Of a stretch of DNA of 64,000 bases, positions 62,017-64,000 are shown piece after piece. The position numbers were made by a program, and so were the translations under genes. The notes beneath the pieces are model-generated. The model ran no database searches. It had not been told where the DNA came from and saw only the letters and a list, made by a program, of their open reading frames with translations. This stretch comes from Arcobacter sp. Lineage in GTDB: Bacteria; Campylobacterota; Campylobacteria; Campylobacterales; Arcobacteraceae. The stretch lies in assembly GCA_002869535.1 (NCBI GenBank), contig PKUK01000002.1, positions 213,154 to 277,153 of the forward strand, written 5' to 3'. Every line of letters starts with the position of its first letter. Position 1 is the stretch's first letter.

Positions 62017-63513
62017 ATGGACAAAAGCGTTTTTATAGGCCAAGAGTGTGGACAAACCCTTCCACCAAATAATATTCACGCAGTTAGTGTGAGTATGCCA
62101 ATACTTCAAGATGTGATAGATTATGAAGAGGGTTATGGAGAGGCAGTAGAGAAGATTAAATCTGGATATCCCAGATTTACTATGCATCCTTATTTAAAAA
62201 TTCTTGCAATTCATATTAAACAAAAGTACAAAGTAAGTGATGCTTATGAAGTGGTACTTCTAAGTTCTCAAGATGCAGTTGATATTGTAAGTGATAAATA
62301 TTATATACATAATAAAATAGAAATAAATGAGCCTTTTGGAGTAATATTAGTTCAAAATGGAACTACACAGCTTCAAAAAGTCTTGATGTTTATTCAACAT
62401 GTTGGATGTAATTTATCTTCTAGATTTGCTGAGGATTACTTATATAATGTAGGATTAATAGATACAAAACATAAGGAAGAGATAGAAAAAGAAGAAGTTG
62501 CAAAAGATATAGTAATTTCAACTTTAGCAAAAGCTTATAATCAACCTACTAAAAATATTACCTTATCACCATCAGGTATGAATGCTATATATGGAGTGGT
62601 AAAAGGTTTACGTTCAATTCAAAGAAGAAATGGTAGAGATATCTTAATTCAACTAGGATGGTTATACCTTGACACTATGAATATAGTAAAACATCACTAT
62701 GATCAAACGAAAATTTTTCCAGATATTAAAAACTTAGATTTATTAGAAGAGTATTTAAAAGAAAATGGTTATAAAATAACTGCAATTATTACAGAAATAC
62801 CTACAAACCCACTTTTACAATGTGTTGATGCAAAAAGATTAAAATCACTTTGTAAAAAATACAATATTCCCTTAGTTGTTGATACAACACTCTCTACATC
62901 ATATAATATAAATTTTGAAGATTATGCAGATATTTGTATTGAATCACTTACTAAATTTGCATGTGGAAATGCAGATGTTTTAATGGGCGCAATTATTTTA
63001 AACAAAAACTCAAAATTATCCTACATGGATGTGGAGTTTTTTAAACATTGTGATAAAGCTTATATAAAAGATATCCAAAGATTGGCTTTTGAGATTAAAA
63101 ATTATGAATCAAGAGTTAAAAAAATTAGTTCAAATACAAAAGCATTAGTAGAGTATTTTAAAACATGCTCTTATATAGATAAGATATATTATTGTTTAAA
63201 TAGTGAAAATGAGTCAAACTATAAACAAATAATGAAAGATGAGAACTCATATACAGGGCTTATCTCTGTAACATTTAAAAAATCTTTTGAAATAGTTTAT
63301 AATAATTTAAATTTTGCAAAGGGCCCAAGTTTAGGTACTGAGTTTACTCTTCTTATGCCTTATACCTATCTTGCCCACTATGAATATACAAAAAGTGATC
63401 AAGGTTTAGAGCTTTTAGAGAAGATAGGACTCCCAAAAGATATACTTAGAATATCTGTAGGAAGTGAAAATATTAATGACATTATAAATGAATTTAAAAG
63501 ATTGGAGGATTAA
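62017..63513 (+). CDS. Second, divergent trans-sulfuration-type PLP enzyme
   Basis: A 498-residue relative of cystathionine gamma-synthase. The N-terminal 150 residues (MDKSVFIGQECGQTLPPNN) form an extension not seen in MetB. The PLP domain follows: SGMNAIYGVVKGL, ITEIPTNPLLQCVDAKRL, VVDTTLSTSYNINF and the Lys in CIESLTKFACGNADVLMGA. It ends LRISVGSENINDIINEF. The architecture resembles the long fungal-type cystathionine gamma-synthases. It starts immediately after metB, so the two may act in one pathway or form a complex. Confidence 0.82.
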   Translation: MDKSVFIGQECGQTLPPNNIHAVSVSMPILQDVIDYEEGYGEAVEKIKSGYPRFTMHPYLKILAIHIKQKYKVSDAYEVVLLSSQDAVDIVSDKYYIHNKIEINEPFGVILVQNGTTQLQKVLMFIQHVGCNLSSRFAEDYLYNVGLIDTKHKEEIEKEEVAKDIVISTLAKAYNQPTKNITLSPSGMNAIYGVVKGLRSIQRRNGRDILIQLGWLYLDTMNIVKHHYDQTKIFPDIKNLDLLEEYLKENGYKITAIITEIPTNPLLQCVDAKRLKSLCKKYNIPLVVDTTLSTSYNINFEDYADICIESLTKFACGNADVLMGAIILNKNSKLSYMDVEFFKHCDKAYIKDIQRLAFEIKNYESRVKKISSNTKALVEYFKTCSYIDKIYYCLNSENESNYKQIMKDENSYTGLISVTFKKSFEIVYNNLNFAKGPSLGTEFTLLMPYTYLAHYEYTKSDQGLELLEKIGLPKDILRISVGSENINDIINEFKRLED

Positions 63514-63516
63514 ATA

Positions 63517-63864
63517 ATGGATATGGAAAAAATAAAAGATTTAATTTTAACATTTTCAAAACAAAGAGATTTGGATAAATTTCATAATCCAAAAAACTTA
63601 GCAATGGCACTTAGTGTAGAAACAGCAGAATTAGTTGAAATATTTCAGTGGCTAAATGAAGAACAAAGTTTAAATTTAGATAAAGCAAAGAGAGAACATT
63701 TGGAAGAAGAGATTGCAGATATTGCAGTTTATTTGCTAAGAATTTGTTATTCACAGAATATTGACCTAGAAAAAGCAATTATCTCAAAGATGAAAAAAAA
63801 TATTGATAAGTACACACTACATGACAAAAATGGCCAAAAAATAGCCTATGGGAAGAAAAACTAG
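63517..63864 (+). CDS. MazG-like nucleotide pyrophosphohydrolase
   Basis: A 115-residue all-alpha NTP pyrophosphatase, similar to dCTP pyrophosphatase (RS21-C6-like). Seen: FHNPKNLAMALSVETAELVEIFQW with the metal EExxE-type residues, and HLEEEIADIAVYLLRICY. It removes non-canonical nucleotides. A ribosome site (ggagg) precedes the ATG at 63517. Confidence 0.9.
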   Translation: MDMEKIKDLILTFSKQRDLDKFHNPKNLAMALSVETAELVEIFQWLNEEQSLNLDKAKREHLEEEIADIAVYLLRICYSQNIDLEKAIISKMKKNIDKYTLHDKNGQKIAYGKKN

Positions 63865-63915
63865 CACCAAAACCCGAGAACTTTAAAAATTTAAGCCAAG
63901 ATTAAAGAAAAGCAC

Positions 63916-63944
63916 TTGACAAAGGATAAAAAACCTATTATAAT
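63916..63944 (+). promoter_or_regulatory. Consensus sigma-70 promoter, probably of an rRNA operon
   Basis: A perfect TTGACA (63916-63921), 17-base spacer and perfect TATAAT (63939-63944). Such a perfect promoter is rare in this AT-rich DNA. With the boxA-like leader that follows, an rRNA operon just outside the window is the best reading. Confidence 0.8.
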
Positions 63945-63983
63945 TCCCGTCCAATTTGAGTGATGGAAGTCACGAAGAGTTGA

Positions 63984-63998
63984 AGTTCTTTAACAAAC
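63984..63998 (+). promoter_or_regulatory. boxA-like antitermination element
   Basis: GTTCTTTAACAA matches the rRNA leader boxA pattern (TGCTCTTTAACAA in E. coli). It lies about 40 bases after the promoter and is the last recognisable element before the window ends; no 16S sequence is yet visible. Confidence 0.6.
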
Positions 63999-64000
63999 TA

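Overview
The window is AT-rich, gene-dense bacterial DNA from a member of the Campylobacterota, most likely an Arcobacter-like organism. The evidence is a set of gene orders I know from Campylobacter and Helicobacter: hom/aminotransferase/periplasmic protein/rlmB/rsmI/rpmE; purM/coaE/dapF; purA/DUF507/carA; and ispDF/HP1021-type regulator/pgpA. The codon bias is strongly A/T. These identifications rest on recognising protein families by eye; no database search was run.

Layout. 1-9.0 kb (mostly minus): hom (cut by the window edge), an ATPase plus PD-(D/E)XK-like gene pair inserted in the operon, an alaC-like aminotransferase, a periplasmic protein, rlmB, rsmI, rpmE, miaA and a GNAT-nitrilase fusion. 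9.1-11.0 kb: a UbiA-type prenyltransferase (MqnP-like), a diguanylate cyclase and tRNA-Arg(UCG). 11.1-15.6 kb: a small island next to the tRNA, holding a short orphan gene, a 1225-residue LRR-Roc-COR (ROCO) protein and a decayed tyrosine recombinase. 15.7-22.2 kb: signalling genes, namely a haem-motif GGDEF-EAL protein, small proteins, and a periplasmic binding protein with a histidine kinase that is broken by an in-frame TAG.

22.4-35.7 kb is one long plus-strand operon. It encodes a glucosylglycerate cycle (HAD phosphatase, glycerate kinase, glucosyl-3-phosphoglycerate synthase, GH13 glycoside phosphorylase, GalU) joined to a full Entner-Doudoroff branch (Zwf, Pgl, Edd, Eda) with Pgm and Pgi. 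Together they could make and break the solute glucosylglycerate and feed the released glucose-1-phosphate to pyruvate.

35.8-46.3 kb: DUF523/DUF1722 protein, membrane protein, purT, a broken bax-like gene, dapF, coaE (with an in-frame TAA at codon 4), a spermidine-synthase-like protein and purM. A MarR-headed redox/aromatic-stress cluster (YceI, extradiol dioxygenase, flavodoxin-like reductase, pirin, CDGSH-ferredoxin protein) follows, with a matching palindrome before both marR and yceI, and then a Lys/Ala-rich histone-H1-like gene. 46.4-63.9 kb: housekeeping genes (class V aminotransferase, hisZ-like, purA, DUF507, carA, CNB protein, pgpA, HP1021-like regulator, ispDF, HDOD protein, degenerate GGDEF protein, thiC, mrp, two trans-sulfuration-type enzymes, MazG-like). 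The window ends in a consensus promoter and boxA-like leader that probably belong to an rRNA operon lying just outside.

Four otherwise intact genes each carry exactly one in-frame stop with the frame open on both sides (kinase, HAD phosphatase, bax-like, coaE). In each case one base change from a Glu codon would explain the stop. This is the most puzzling pattern here, because coaE is normally essential. The best candidates for undescribed biology are the ATPase/PD-(D/E)XK pair, the tRNA-linked ROCO gene and the glucosylglycerate-ED operon.
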